Both the position numbers and the translations under genes were made by a program. A stretch of 64,000 bases of DNA, taken from contig NZ_JACZHT010000001.1 in NCBI RefSeq assembly GCF_014861485.1, forward strand, positions 62,001 through 126,000, given 5' to 3'. Position 1 is the stretch's first letter. Each line of letters begins with the position of its first letter. This stretch comes from Phaeovibrio sulfidiphilus. GTDB taxonomy: Bacteria; Pseudomonadota; Alphaproteobacteria; Rhodospirillales; Rhodospirillaceae. A model generated the notes under the pieces. That model made no database searches and was not told the origin of the DNA. It was given only the letters and a program-made list of their open reading frames with translations. Positions 9,158 to 18,285 of this stretch are shown piece by piece.

Positions 9158-11364
9158 CCGCCGCCGGCTCCCTGGTGTTCGCCCCCCTGGTGCCCTGGCC
9201 CGCCCTGTGGACCCTTGCGGCGCTTGCGGCCGTCGTGCTGGTGTTTGCGCTGGTGCGCCGGGCCCGGGGCGCCCTTCTTCGCGCCCTTGCCTTCCTGGGC
9301 CTTCTGGCGGTACTCGCCGGCCCCCGCTGGGCCACCGAGACCCAGGATCCCCTGTCGGACGTGGCGCTGCTGGTGATTGACGAGTCGGCCTCGATCCGGC
9401 TGGCCGGACGGGCGGAGCGGACCGGGCAGGCCGCCACCGACCTGGAACGCACCCTGAAAGCCCAGCCCAACCTGGAAACCCGGATCGTGCGCGTGTCCGA
9501 TGCGGGCGCTGCGGGCACCGTGCTGGCGGACGCGCTGGACAGCGGCTTTGCGGACGTGCCCGTGGAGCGCCGCGCCGGTGTCCTGATCCTGACGGACGGC
9601 CAGATCCACGACGCTCCCGAGATCCGCCCGCCGGGGGCTCCGGTTCATGTGCTCCTGACCGGGCACGAGAAGGAAACGGACCGGCGGATTGCGGTCCTCG
9701 AGGCCCCGCGCTTCGGCATGACGGGATCAAAGGCCGACGTGCGCATCCGCATCGAGGATCCGACCCTGAAGGACGGCACGCCCCTGAGCGTCACCCTGCG
9801 CCGGGACGGGGAGCCGGATGTCCCCCTCTCCGTGCCCGCCAACCGGGAGACCGCCGTTCCCGTCCCCCTGACCCGCCCGGGTCCGAACATCGTGGAGCTG
9901 TCCGTGGCTGAGCGCAGCGGCGAGATCGCCGCCGTGAACAACCGGGTCGCCATCAGTATCAACGGCGTGCGGGACCGGCTGCGGGTGCTCCTGATTTCCG
10001 GCAAGCCCCACATGGGCGAGCGGGTGTGGCGCAACTCCCTGAAGGCGGATCCGGCGGTGGACCTGATCCACTTCACAATCCTGCGCTCGCCCTGGTCCCG
10101 GGATCCGACCTCCGCCAGCGAGCTGTCCCTGATCCCCTTCCCCATCAACGAGCTGTTCGAGGAGAAAATCGGCAGCTTCGACCTGATCCTTCTGGACCGG
10201 TTCTCCGCCGCCGACCTGGTGCCGGAGCAGTACCTGGAGAACGTGGCGAAAGCCGTGGAGAACGGGGCCGCCCTGCTGCTGAGCGCGGGCCCCGAGTTCA
10301 ACGAGCCCGGAGGCCTGGGGGCCGGCCCGCTTGCGCGCATTGTGCCCGCCTCGGCCACGGGGCGCACCTTTGATGATGCCTTCCGCCCGAGCCTGACCGC
10401 AGCCGGCGTCCGGCACCCGGTCACCGCCGCCCTGGAACCTGCCAGAAGCGGAAGCGGAAACGGAAGCGGAAACGGCACCAACCCCGGGTCATCGGGAGCC
10501 CCCGCCGGTGCCGGAACCGGCGCGGCAGCCTCGGGCGCATCCGCGCCGGACACGCCGCTCACCCCCGACTGGGGCCCCTGGCTGCGCCAGGTCGAGATGG
10601 TGGCGCCCACAGGCACGGTGGTCATGGGCGGCGTGAACGACCTGCCCCTGCTGATCCTGTCCCGGGTTGGAAAGGGCCGTGTGGCGGTCCTGACCAGCGA
10701 CACCCTGTGGCTCTGGGCCAAGGGCTGGCAGGGCGGCGGCCCCCAGGGCGAGCTTCTGCGCCGCCTGGCCCACTGGACCATGGGAGAGCCGGACCTGGAG
10801 GAGGAGGCCCTGACCCTCCAGACCAAGCACAACCGTCTGGTGGTCACCCGCCGGACCATGGGCCAGCCGGACCCGGTTGTGACCGTTACCGGACCGGAGG
10901 GGCCTCCGAAAACCCTTGTCCTCAGCCCCCAGCGCCCGGGCCTGTCCATGGCGGACATGGCCGTGGGCCTGCCCGGCGTCTACCGGGCGCAGATCCCCGG
11001 CGGCCCGGAGGCCCTTGCCGTGTCCGGCCCGCCGAACCCGCCCGAGACCACACACCTTGTGGCCACCGCCCGGCCCCTGTCGGACCTGGCGCAGGCCACC
11101 GGCGGCTCGGTGCGCTTCCTGGGGGATGGCCCGGTGCCGGAGATCCGGCGGGTGGCCCCGGGCAGCGGAGCCTCGGGGCGCGGCTGGGTCGGACTGAGGG
11201 CCAACGGGGCCCATGTGGTCACCGGCCTGTCCCTGGACACGGCCCTGCCCGTCTGGGCTGCACTGCTTCTTGTGCCGGGTCTCGCGGCCCTGGCCTGGTG
11301 GCGGGAAGGCTCGGGAGCACAAGTGCTGGGCCGGCTGCGAAAAATTTTTTCGCCGGACAGGTGA
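9154..11364 (+). CDS. large membrane protein of the MoxR operon (VWA/amidotransferase-like)
   Basis: A 736-residue protein beginning in an ATGA overlap. Two N-terminal helices (about 12-33, 41-57) precede a VWA-like region (VALLVIDESASIRLAG near 70-85; VLILTDGQIHD near 145). A beta-rich region follows, then a glutamine-amidotransferase-like stretch (LRVLLISGKPHMGERVWRN, DLILLDRFSAADLVP). A Gly/Ser/Ala-rich linker with GSGNGSGNG sits at about 430-470, and a C-terminal helix near 695-715 ends in a short basic tail. This layout is standard for the last gene of the alphaproteobacterial MoxR-DUF58-DUF4159 operon; its role is unknown but it should face the periplasm. Confidence 0.85.
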   Translation: MTAAGSLVFAPLVPWPALWTLAALAAVVLVFALVRRARGALLRALAFLGLLAVLAGPRWATETQDPLSDVALLVIDESASIRLAGRAERTGQAATDLERTLKAQPNLETRIVRVSDAGAAGTVLADALDSGFADVPVERRAGVLILTDGQIHDAPEIRPPGAPVHVLLTGHEKETDRRIAVLEAPRFGMTGSKADVRIRIEDPTLKDGTPLSVTLRRDGEPDVPLSVPANRETAVPVPLTRPGPNIVELSVAERSGEIAAVNNRVAISINGVRDRLRVLLISGKPHMGERVWRNSLKADPAVDLIHFTILRSPWSRDPTSASELSLIPFPINELFEEKIGSFDLILLDRFSAADLVPEQYLENVAKAVENGAALLLSAGPEFNEPGGLGAGPLARIVPASATGRTFDDAFRPSLTAAGVRHPVTAALEPARSGSGNGSGNGTNPGSSGAPAGAGTGAAASGASAPDTPLTPDWGPWLRQVEMVAPTGTVVMGGVNDLPLLILSRVGKGRVAVLTSDTLWLWAKGWQGGGPQGELLRRLAHWTMGEPDLEEEALTLQTKHNRLVVTRRTMGQPDPVVTVTGPEGPPKTLVLSPQRPGLSMADMAVGLPGVYRAQIPGGPEALAVSGPPNPPETTHLVATARPLSDLAQATGGSVRFLGDGPVPEIRRVAPGSGASGRGWVGLRANGAHVVTGLSLDTALPVWAALLLVPGLAALAWWREGSGAQVLGRLRKIFSPDR

Positions 11365-11439
11365 AACCGGCTCCGGCGATCCCTATAAAGGCGGAGAGCT
11401 GATTTTTCCCGTCCCTGGCGACGCAAAAAAAGCGGCTCC

Positions 11440-11453
11440 ACAACTGATGTTGT
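11440..11453. promoter_or_regulatory. inverted repeat upstream of the peroxiredoxin gene
   Basis: ACAACTGATGTTGT has 5-bp arms and a 4-base centre and lies 37-50 bases before the start codon in the A/T-richest part of the spacer, next to TTATTAGTTAAGG. It could be an operator or only a weak hairpin; no regulator family is implied. Confidence 0.3.
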
Positions 11454-11489
11454 GTTATTAGTTAAGGATAACTTCAAGGAGATCGTCCC

Positions 11490-12017
11490 ATGCGTGTTCC
11501 CAACGTTGTGTTCAAGACCCGTGTCCGCAATCCGTCTCTGCCCGGGGACAACCCGTTCGAGTGGAAGGATCTGTCCACCAGCGAGATCTTTGACGGCAAG
11601 AAGATCGTCCTTTTCGCCCTCCCGGGCGCCTTCACCCCGACCTGCTCGAGCACCCACCTGCCGGGCTACGAGGCCCACTACGACGAGTTCCGGGCCCTTG
11701 GTGTCGACCAGGTGATCTGCCTGTCCGTCAACGACGCGTTCGTCATGTTCCAGTGGGGCAAGCACCTGGGCACCGAGAAGGTGTTCCTCCTGCCGGACGG
11801 CAACGGCGAGTTCACCCGCGGCATGGGCATGGAAGTGGACAAGTCGAACCTCGGCTTCGGTCCCCGTTCCTGGCGCTACTCCATGTTCGTGGACGACGGC
11901 AATGTGGTGAAGGTGTTCACCGAGCCGGGCAAGGAAGACAACTGCCCGACCGACCCGTTCGAGACCTCGGACGCGGTGACCATGCTCAAGTGGCTGAAGG
12001 GTCACCTGGGCAAGTAA
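11490..12017 (+). CDS. peroxiredoxin (Prx5/AhpE-like)
   Basis: A 175-residue thiol peroxidase that reduces H2O2 and alkyl hydroperoxides in the cytoplasm. The peroxidatic site is PGAFTPTCSS (Cys52), and the VNDAFVMFQWGK and FVDDGNVV stretches match the Prx5 group, in which glutaredoxin or glutathione usually regenerates the enzyme. No glutaredoxin domain is fused. The ATG has AAGGAG 8 bases upstream. It is flanked by a terminator-like hairpin on the 3' side and appears monocistronic. Confidence 0.93.
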   Translation: MRVPNVVFKTRVRNPSLPGDNPFEWKDLSTSEIFDGKKIVLFALPGAFTPTCSSTHLPGYEAHYDEFRALGVDQVICLSVNDAFVMFQWGKHLGTEKVFLLPDGNGEFTRGMGMEVDKSNLGFGPRSWRYSMFVDDGNVVKVFTEPGKEDNCPTDPFETSDAVTMLKWLKGHLGK

Positions 12018-12053
12018 GTCCGCACCCGACACACACGTGTGCGTACATTTCAG

Positions 12054-12082
12054 GCGGAGTCCCCCGGGACTCCGCTTTTTTT
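12054..12082 (+). terminator. rho-independent terminator after the peroxiredoxin gene
   Basis: GCGGAGTCC, a 4-base loop, GGACTCCGC, then seven T. Confidence 0.88.
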
Positions 12083-12152
12083 GCGGGCCGGCTCCGCCCT
12101 TGCCTTGTCTGGATGCCCCCCGTCGGGTATACAGGGCGTGCGCTTCGGGCGC

Positions 12153-12177
12153 GCCCCCGGTTCTGCGGGGCCTTTTT
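12153..12177 (+). terminator. possible second terminator before murA
   Basis: GCCCC/GGGGC stem with a 9-base loop followed by CCTTTTT. It is short, but placed where backup termination of the peroxiredoxin transcript would be expected. Confidence 0.4.
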
Positions 12178-12264
12178 CGCCCGTTTTCATGGCTCTCTCG
12201 GCCCTATTAGTCCTCTTCCAGACCGATCGAGTCCCCACGTTCCAGTCTTCCGGAGTCCCCGTTC

Positions 12265-13548
12265 ATGGATAAAATCCGTCTTGTCGGCGGCACGGCGCTC
12301 AGGGGTGAAGTCCCCATCAGCGGAGCGAAGAACGCAGCCCTGGCCCTCATGCCGGCCTGCCTGCTGACGGATGCGCCTCTCCGGCTGTCGAACGTGCCCC
12401 GGCTGGCGGACACCCGCACCATGACCGCGCTTCTGGACCACATGGGCGTCCAGGTCGGACAGGAAGACGCCTCCACCCTGGTGCTGAACGCCGCGGGCGT
12501 GAAGGACACCACGGCTCCCTACGACCTGGTGCGGCAGATGCGGGCCTCGGTCCTGGTGCTGGGCCCCCTGGTGGCCCGCTACGGTCAGGCCCGGGTCTCC
12601 CTTCCCGGCGGCTGCGCCATCGGCGCGCGCCCCGTGGACCTGCACCTTCGGGCGCTCGAGGCCATGGGCGTGGAGATCGAGCTCAACGAGGGCTACATCA
12701 ACGCCCGCTCCGCCGGACGCCTGCGCGGCGCCCGGTTCGCCTTCCCCAAGGTGACCGTGGGCGGAACCGAGAACGCCCTGATGGCCGCCGTCCTGGCCGA
12801 CGGCGAGACCGTCCTGGAAAACGCCGCCCGGGAGCCGGAAATCGAGGATCTGGGCCAGTGCCTCAAGGCCATGGGCGCCAAAATCGAGGGGCTGGGCACC
12901 GGCACCCTGGTGATCGAGGGGGTCGAGCGGCTCCACGGCGCCGAGCACAGCGTCCTGCCGGACCGCATCGAGACCGGCACCTTTGCCGTTGCCGCCGCCA
13001 TCACCCGCGGGCGCGTGACCCTGACCAACACCCGCGCCGACCTGATCGATTCCGTGATCGACCACCTGCGCCGGGCGGGCGTGGAGGTCACCGTCTCCGA
13101 CGGCGCCCTGGTGGTGGACGCCACCCGGAACGACCTGCAGGGCGTGGACATCCAGACCGAGCCCTTCCCCGGCTTCCCCACCGACATGCAGGCCCAGTGG
13201 ATGGCCCTGATGTGCACCGCCGACGGGGCCTCGCTGATTACCGAGAGCATTTTTGAAAACCGTTTCATGCACGTGCCCGAACTCCTGCGCATGGGGGCGA
13301 ACATCAACGTCCACAGCGCGTCGGCCATTGTCCGGGGTGTCCCCAAGCTCCTGGGCGCGCCGGTCATGGCAACGGACCTGCGGGCCTCGTCGTCCCTGGT
13401 CCTGGCCGGACTTGTGGCCAAGGGGGAAACCACCGTGCGACGGATCTATCACCTGGACCGCGGCTATGAGCGCCTCGAGGAAAAGCTCCTGGCCTGCGGC
13501 GCCCATATCGAGCGCCTGGCCGGAACCGGCGCCGAGGCCGCGGAATAG
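12265..13548 (+). CDS. murA: UDP-N-acetylglucosamine 1-carboxyvinyltransferase
   Basis: Catalyses the first committed step of peptidoglycan synthesis, transferring enolpyruvate from PEP to UDP-GlcNAc. The 427 residues match the family length. Lys22-Asn23 in [10 protein letters not shown], the catalytic-loop Cys117 in [14 protein letters not shown] and the substrate-binding [10 protein letters not shown] are present, so the protein should be fosfomycin-sensitive in principle. GGAG precedes the ATG by 9 bases. cobE follows after 24 bases, close enough for co-transcription although the pathways are unrelated. Confidence 0.97.
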   Translation: MDKIRLVGGTALRGEVPISGAKNAALALMPACLLTDAPLRLSNVPRLADTRTMTALLDHMGVQVGQEDASTLVLNAAGVKDTTAPYDLVRQMRASVLVLGPLVARYGQARVSLPGGCAIGARPVDLHLRALEAMGVEIELNEGYINARSAGRLRGARFAFPKVTVGGTENALMAAVLADGETVLENAAREPEIEDLGQCLKAMGAKIEGLGTGTLVIEGVERLHGAEHSVLPDRIETGTFAVAAAITRGRVTLTNTRADLIDSVIDHLRRAGVEVTVSDGALVVDATRNDLQGVDIQTEPFPGFPTDMQAQWMALMCTADGASLITESIFENRFMHVPELLRMGANINVHSASAIVRGVPKLLGAPVMATDLRASSSLVLAGLVAKGETTVRRIYHLDRGYERLEEKLLACGAHIERLAGTGAEAAE

Positions 13549-13572
13549 ACAGCGGCAGGAACTGCGGAGACC

Positions 13573-13980
13573 GTGTTGACCCTTCTGCCCATATATGTCG
13601 GTGTTGGCGTCCGCTCGTCGTGTTCGGCCGAGGAGCTCGCCCAGCTTGTGCGCGAGGCCCTGTCCAGTCTTGGCGTCGGCTTCCAGGTGCAGGGCGTGGC
13701 CACCCTCGAGGGCAAGGCCGCCCATCCCGCCATCAGCGTGCTCGCCTACACGCTGGGCGTCCCCACCTTCGGCTACGAGGCCGGACGGCTGGACGAGGAG
13801 AGCCCCCGCCTGGCCCACCCCAGCGACCGGGTCGAGGCCCTCATCAGCATCGCCGGCGTGGCCGAAGCGGCCGCCCTTGCCGTCGCGGGCCCGGACGCCC
13901 GCCTTGTCGTCCCCAAAATGACGAGCCGGAACGCCACCTGCGCGCTGGCAACCCCGGCCAGGAGCCCCTCAAGGGAATGA
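13573..13980 (+). CDS. cobE: cobalamin biosynthesis protein CobE (CbiG C-terminal domain)
   Basis: The 135-residue protein fits the CobE/CbiG-C fold: [18 protein letters not shown] at the start, then [12 protein letters not shown], and [12 protein letters not shown] near the end. CbiG family members open the ring-A lactone of cobalt-precorrin-5A; CobE itself acts in aerobic corrin synthesis with a less clear role. Start is GTG at 13573 after GGAGA. Its stop overlaps the cobM start (ATGA at 13977-13980), so the pair is translationally coupled. No other cob gene and no recognisable B12 riboswitch is nearby. Confidence 0.88.
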   Translation: MLTLLPIYVGVGVRSSCSAEELAQLVREALSSLGVGFQVQGVATLEGKAAHPAISVLAYTLGVPTFGYEAGRLDEESPRLAHPSDRVEALISIAGVAEAAALAVAGPDARLVVPKMTSRNATCALATPARSPSRE

Positions 13981-14753
13981 CTGTCCATTTTATCGGTGCC
14001 GGTCCCGGCGCCCCCGACCTGATCACCGTGCGTGGCCTGAACCTGATCCGCCGCGCCCCGGTCCTGCTGTACGCCGGGAGCCTGGTGCCGGAGGCGGTCA
14101 TCGCCGAAGCCCCCCGGGACGCGGAGATCACCGACACCACCTCCCTCACCCTGGACGAGATCATCGACGTCATCCGCCGTGCCCACGAGCGCGGGCTGGA
14201 TGTGGCCCGTGTCCACTCCGGCGATGTGTCGATCTACTCCGCCATGGCCGAGCAGTGCCGGCGCCTCCAGGCCCTGGGGATCCCCTACGAGATCTGTCCG
14301 GGCGTGCCCTCGTTCGCCGCCGCCGCCGCCCGCCTGGGGCTGGAGCTGACCCTGCCCGAGGTCTCCCAGTCGGTGGTTCTGACCCGCACCGCCGTGCGCT
14401 CCACCCGCATGCCGGCGACCGAGGATCTGGAGACCTTTGCCCGCTCCCGGGCGGTCATGGCCATCCACCTGTCCGTCGGGAACCTGGACGCGGTCGTGGC
14501 AAAGCTGGTGCCCCACTACGGGGCCGACTGCCCCGTGGCCGTGGTCTTCCGCGCCACCTGGCCGGACGAACTGATCCTGCGCGGCACCCTGGAGACCATC
14601 CGCACGCAGGTCCAGGAGGCGGGCCTTGTGCGCACCGCCCTGATCCTTGTGGGACAGGCCCTGGCCCCGGAGGGCTTCGCCGAGAGCCACCTCTACGACC
14701 CGAACCGCTGCCGCTGCGAATCCGGTCCCCCTCCCGCGCGGAACCCCACGTGA
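13977..14753 (+). CDS. cobM: precorrin-4 C11-methyltransferase
   Basis: A 258-residue SAM-dependent tetrapyrrole methylase. The N-terminal [46 protein letters not shown] and [13 protein letters not shown] are the family motifs. It methylates C11 of precorrin-4 (CobM) or cobalt-precorrin-4 (CbiF); sequence reading cannot separate the two, but pairing with CobE favours the CobM-type pathway. Length is normal. It starts inside the cobE stop codon. Confidence 0.93.
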   Translation: MTVHFIGAGPGAPDLITVRGLNLIRRAPVLLYAGSLVPEAVIAEAPRDAEITDTTSLTLDEIIDVIRRAHERGLDVARVHSGDVSIYSAMAEQCRRLQALGIPYEICPGVPSFAAAAARLGLELTLPEVSQSVVLTRTAVRSTRMPATEDLETFARSRAVMAIHLSVGNLDAVVAKLVPHYGADCPVAVVFRATWPDELILRGTLETIRTQVQEAGLVRTALILVGQALAPEGFAESHLYDPNRCRCESGPPPARNPT

Positions 14754-14840
14754 GCGCACCCGCTCCGGAGGCCATTCCCTTCATGAGCGTGTCCACAGAA
14801 AAAACACGGAAATTTCGTAGAAAAAGCGAGGGCAGCCGGC

Positions 14841-14866
14841 GACCTCTGAGGTAAACTTCAGGGGTC
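14841..14866. other. hairpin in the cobM - GyrI-like spacer
   Basis: GACCTCTGA, an 8-base loop, TCAGGGGTC: a 9-bp stem with one wobble. No T-run follows on the plus strand. It lies 128 bases before the next gene and could be an operator or an mRNA hairpin. Confidence 0.4.
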
Positions 14867-14993
14867 TCTGACCGGCTCCCTGCGCAACCGGGCCCGGACG
14901 ACTGACAACACCCGAACACACAGGCAAAACCGTCGGTTCCGGCCCGCTTTCCGGCCCCCGACCGCGAACTGCCCTGACAAGGACTCCGGTGCC

Positions 14994-15464
14994 ATGAACG
15001 CTTTCCCCGTCTCCCGCCTTGACGTTCCCACAACACTGCTGGCCGGCATGTCGGTGGTCACCTGTCTGGAGCGAACCTCCGTGGACTGCCCCGCCCTGTG
15101 GCAGAGTTTCGGCCCGCGCATCGTGGAGTTGCCCCCTCCGCCGGCCGGAGCCTCGGGCGCCTATGGCATCAGCGTCATGCTGACTGACACCACATTCGAG
15201 TACCGGGCCGCAGTCGAAACCGGCCCGGTGGGCTCACTGCCGGAGGGCCTGGCGCCCTTCACGCTCCCGGGCGGACTGTATGCACAGTGCACGGTCCCCC
15301 ACCTGGGCGCCCTCCAGGACGCCTACCGGTTCCTGTTCGAGACCTGGCTTCCGGCGCAGGAGGACTGCCGCTACAACCCCGACGCCCCCACGTTCGAGCG
15401 GTATCCCCCGGACTGGCGCCTGGAAAGCCCGTTCACAATCCACGCCGGCCTCCTGCTGCGCTGA
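14994..15464 (+). CDS. GyrI-like small-molecule-binding domain protein
   Basis: A 156-residue stand-alone effector-binding domain of the GyrI/AraC-E superfamily: VDCPALWQSFGPRI, a central GISVMLTDTTFEYRAAVE strand pair, LPGGLYAQCTVPHLG and a C-terminal FERYPPDWR region. Such proteins bind or hydrolyse small molecules, or inhibit gyrase in the E. coli case. No DNA-binding domain is attached. The ATG follows AAGGA by about 10 bases. Neighbours give no clue to the ligand. Confidence 0.75.
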   Translation: MNAFPVSRLDVPTTLLAGMSVVTCLERTSVDCPALWQSFGPRIVELPPPPAGASGAYGISVMLTDTTFEYRAAVETGPVGSLPEGLAPFTLPGGLYAQCTVPHLGALQDAYRFLFETWLPAQEDCRYNPDAPTFERYPPDWRLESPFTIHAGLLLR

Positions 15465-15582
15465 CGCTCCTGTCGGGCGGACGGAGCGGCTCGCACCCTC
15501 GCCGGACCCGACACCCAAAAGCGCCCGCCCCCCTTGCCCCATCGCCCCCACCGGACCGGCAGCACCCCCGGCACGCCGGCAC

Positions 15583-15613
15583 AAAAAAAGCCGGGCAACG
15601 CGCGCCCGGCTTT
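15583..15613 (-). terminator. terminator of the ubiTUV operon
   Basis: AAAGCCGGGC/GCCCGGCTTT, a 10-bp stem with a 7-base loop. Read on the minus strand it is followed by a run of T. It may also serve the convergent GyrI-like gene in the other direction, though less well. Confidence 0.88.
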
Positions 15614-15640
15614 CCGTATATCAGGCTGGGTGGTCCAGCA

Positions 15641-16543
15641 TCAGGCGGCCCAGGTGGACCCCTCGACCCCGTAATAGAAGCCGTTTGCGGGTTCCCGGTC
15701 GCCCAGCATGCCCAGAAGGGTCTGCTCGGCGGTGGCGGCATCCGTGCGGCCATCCAGCAGATCCCGGTAGACCCGGGCGACCGCATTCATGTCCATGTTC
15801 ATGGGGGACAGGCGCAGGCGCCCCACACCCATGTCCCGCAGGGCCTGGACCTCCGAGACCAGCAGCGTGACCGCATGGCCCTGGGTCTGGAGCCCGTTGA
15901 GGGTCAGGAAGTTCTGGCCGTCCAGGGTGCGCACGGCCATGCCCTCCGGATCCCGGTCACAGACGTACTGGCAGGAGTCCTTGGTGAAGCCGTAGGCCCT
16001 CGCGTGGTGACAGCGGGCGGAAATCGCAAGCGGCGCCTTGCCGAAGACCTCGATTTCCACCACAACACCCAGATCGTTGGCGCGCCGGGCCATGACCTCG
16101 ATGCCCTTGCGGTTCACCTCCCAGGGCAGGCAGAAGGACACGGCACCGCGCTCGGCCAGAGCCTCCAGCGTGCCGGGGTTGTAGACGTTCATGTGCGGGC
16201 CCACGAAGTGGGGGCGACCGGCCAGGGTGCGCAGCGCCCCGGCGTCGTTTGCCTCGACCAGCAGATCCTCGACCTCGCAGAGGTCCGTGACCTGGCGACG
16301 CTCGGACTCGTTGGTGGCCAGCGACAGGGCGCTGTAGACGACCTTGCGCCCGGCCTTTTCCAGGGTCTCGGCAGCATCGGCCATCACAGCGGCGGCCACC
16401 GGGATCCGCTTGGCGCACACGGTCTCGCCAATATAGACGATATCGAAGGCCTCTTCCGTCGCAGCGGCGGAATAGAGAGCCTCCCGGGCCGGATTCTGCC
16501 AGTTGTACGTCAGAGGCCCAAGAGCGATTTCAACACGGCTCAT
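15641..16543 (-). CDS. ubiV: O2-independent ubiquinone hydroxylation protein UbiV (peptidase U32 family)
   Basis: Forms a heterodimer with UbiU that carries out ring hydroxylation in anaerobic ubiquinone biosynthesis, using prephenate as oxygen donor. The 300 residues match UbiV in length, and four cysteines sit where the [4Fe-4S] ligands belong: Cys43 (ETVCAKR), Cys178, Cys191 and Cys195 (DSCQYVCDRD). The ATG at 16543 follows GGGAAAG and begins 22 bases after the ubiU stop. It is the third gene of ubiT-ubiU-ubiV. With UbiT and UbiU alongside, the call is firm. Confidence 0.95.
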   Translation of the reverse strand: MSRVEIALGPLTYNWQNPAREALYSAAATEEAFDIVYIGETVCAKRIPVAAAVMADAAETLEKAGRKVVYSALSLATNESERRQVTDLCEVEDLLVEANDAGALRTLAGRPHFVGPHMNVYNPGTLEALAERGAVSFCLPWEVNRKGIEVMARRANDLGVVVEIEVFGKAPLAISARCHHARAYGFTKDSCQYVCDRDPEGMAVRTLDGQNFLTLNGLQTQGHAVTLLVSEVQALRDMGVGRLRLSPMNMDMNAVARVYRDLLDGRTDAATAEQTLLGMLGDREPANGFYYGVEGSTWAA

Positions 16544-16565
16544 TGCATCAACTTTCCCGGTAAAA

Positions 16566-17618
16566 CTAGCGCCAGTCGCGCCGGTAGGCACCCTCGGTGT
16601 GGCCAAGACCCTCCATCAGGTGGGTCGTGCCCGAACTGCGGCTTGCATCGGTTTTGCCGTCGATGGCGTCACGCAGCGAGCGCACAACCTGGGCCACGTA
16701 GGCCTTGCCTCTCTGGCGGCCCTCGACCTTGACAGCCTTCACACCGGCCTTGCGCAGATCCCCCAGAATGGTGGTGGCATCAAGGCTCATGGGATCCTCG
16801 AAGAGGTGACCCGTGCGGGCATCCGAGCTGAACCGGCCCTTGCACAGGGTCGGGTAGCCGGCGGTTTCCCCGGCGTCGAAGCGGTTGATGGTGAAGTCGC
16901 CCAGCAGGGACACCATCACATCGCCGTCCTGCTCGTAGCGCACATGGCTCGCGGGGGAGCACACGCCGTCCTTGTTGGGCGAGAGACCCGTGGCGTAGGA
17001 CGACAGGGAGCACCGCCCCTCGGCCATGACGCACAGGCCGCCAAACACGAAGACCTCGGTTTCCACCGGAGTGACGGCAGCGGTGAGCTCGGCAATCTCG
17101 GGGACACTCATGACCCGCGGCAGCACCACGCGGCGCACGCCGTAGGCCTCGTGATAGAACTTGACCGCCTCCGGGTTCGAGGCCGACGCCTGAACCGACA
17201 GGTGAAGGGGAAGATCCGGGTGGGTTTTCGCCGCGTAGGACACGAGACCGATATCACAGGCGATAATGCCGCCCGCCTTCAGGTCCGCCGCGCAGTCGAC
17301 AGCGCGCTTCCAGATGGCGTCGTCCTCGGCGTCCGCGTAGGTGTTGATCGCAATCAAGGGCTTGACCCCGTGCTTGCGACAGGTCTCCACGGCGCGGGCG
17401 GCCTCCTCCTCGTTGAAGTTCAGGCCCGGGAAGTTGCGCGCGTTGGTCCGGTTGCGGAACCCGAAGTAAATGGTGTGCGCACCGGCATCAATGGCGGTCT
17501 GGAGAGCCGCCGGAGTGCCCGCGGGACACACAAGCTCCATGGGGTGATCGGGATCCAGGGGGGCGCCGGAAGCGGTTCCCTGCGTGGAGGCGCCCGACGT
17601 ATGAACGGCGTTATCCAT
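16566..17618 (-). CDS. ubiU: O2-independent ubiquinone hydroxylation protein UbiU (peptidase U32 family)
   Basis: Partner of UbiV in anaerobic ubiquinone synthesis. From the ATG at 17618 (AAGGAG 7 bases upstream) the protein is 350 residues. The PF01136 core begins at MELVCPAGTPAALQ (27-40). Candidate [4Fe-4S] ligands are Cys196 and Cys203 (LCVMAEGRC), Cys220 (DGVCSP) and Cys259 (TLCKGRF). The first 25 residues form a short polar extension. The start overlaps the ubiT stop by eight bases, so translation is probably coupled. Confidence 0.96.
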   Translation of the reverse strand: MDNAVHTSGASTQGTASGAPLDPDHPMELVCPAGTPAALQTAIDAGAHTIYFGFRNRTNARNFPGLNFNEEEAARAVETCRKHGVKPLIAINTYADAEDDAIWKRAVDCAADLKAGGIIACDIGLVSYAAKTHPDLPLHLSVQASASNPEAVKFYHEAYGVRRVVLPRVMSVPEIAELTAAVTPVETEVFVFGGLCVMAEGRCSLSSYATGLSPNKDGVCSPASHVRYEQDGDVMVSLLGDFTINRFDAGETAGYPTLCKGRFSSDARTGHLFEDPMSLDATTILGDLRKAGVKAVKVEGRQRGKAYVAQVVRSLRDAIDGKTDASRSSGTTHLMEGLGHTEGAYRRDWR

Positions 17619-18285
17619 TTGCAAGCTCCTTGCGCGAAACGACCTTTGCCCGGCGCGGTCCGGTCCCGGCGCTCTCGAGACGTTTCAGTCTCGTGTTGAG
17701 CCGGGCAATCTCGGAGCGGACCGGAGACAGGAGAAGCTCCTGCATCTTGGCCAGATCGCGGGAAAAACGGTCGTGAACGGGCTCGAGGCGCCGCGTCGAG
17801 ACTTCCAGAGCCCGGATGAACGGGCGCGGAAGGTCGTTTTTCAGCGTATGAAGGTTGAGACCCGTGTCCTCGATCGCGTAACGGAAGGCCATGACCAGGC
17901 CCGTGTCACCCTCGATATGAAGAGCGCGGGAGAAGAAGGCTCCGTCCCCGTCCGGCCCGTCCTCGGCGGCCATCAGTTTCAGGAGAACCTCCGGGGTCGC
18001 CGTGACCCTCGCCGTCGGAACGCTGTCCTCGGGACGCTCCAGCGTGATGGAGACCGATCCCGGGCCCTGCTCGCCCACGTGCAGGTCAAAGCACAGGGGC
18101 CAGCCCACCGGGCGGATGGAGAGGATGCCCGTCTGGTCGCACAGACGGTTGGACAGGGGACCGGACCAGGTCGCGACCCATCGGCGGAACACGGGCGCAG
18201 CCAGGCGCCTCATGAACGAAAGCGGGATGGGGCGGGCCAACTGGCCAGCAAGAATAAGAGGGGTCAGACCGGACGCATCGGCCAT
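17611..18285 (-). CDS. ubiT: ubiquinone accessory protein UbiT (SCP2 sterol-binding domain)
   Basis: Lipid-binding protein needed for O2-independent ubiquinone synthesis; the SCP2 fold is thought to carry the hydrophobic intermediates. The ATG at 18285 has GGAGGA upstream. Residues about 15-150 are the SCP2 domain, with a conserved-looking PIPLSFMRRLAAPVFRRW entry. E. coli UbiT is near 174 residues. This one is 224, with a C-terminal charged helix (about 165-215: SPVRSEIARLNTRLKRLES) that reads as a coiled coil, possibly for docking UbiU/UbiV. First gene of the operon; I saw no FNR-type TTGAT-N4-ATCAA box in the 190 bases upstream. Confidence 0.92.
   Translation of the reverse strand: MADASGLTPLILAGQLARPIPLSFMRRLAAPVFRRWVATWSGPLSNRLCDQTGILSIRPVGWPLCFDLHVGEQGPGSVSITLERPEDSVPTARVTATPEVLLKLMAAEDGPDGDGAFFSRALHIEGDTGLVMAFRYAIEDTGLNLHTLKNDLPRPFIRALEVSTRRLEPVHDRFSRDLAKMQELLLSPVRSEIARLNTRLKRLESAGTGPRRAKVVSRKELANG

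Noticed and set aside
13549-13572. B12 riboswitch before cobE-cobM
   Set aside because: The spacer is only 24 bases and has no B12 box.
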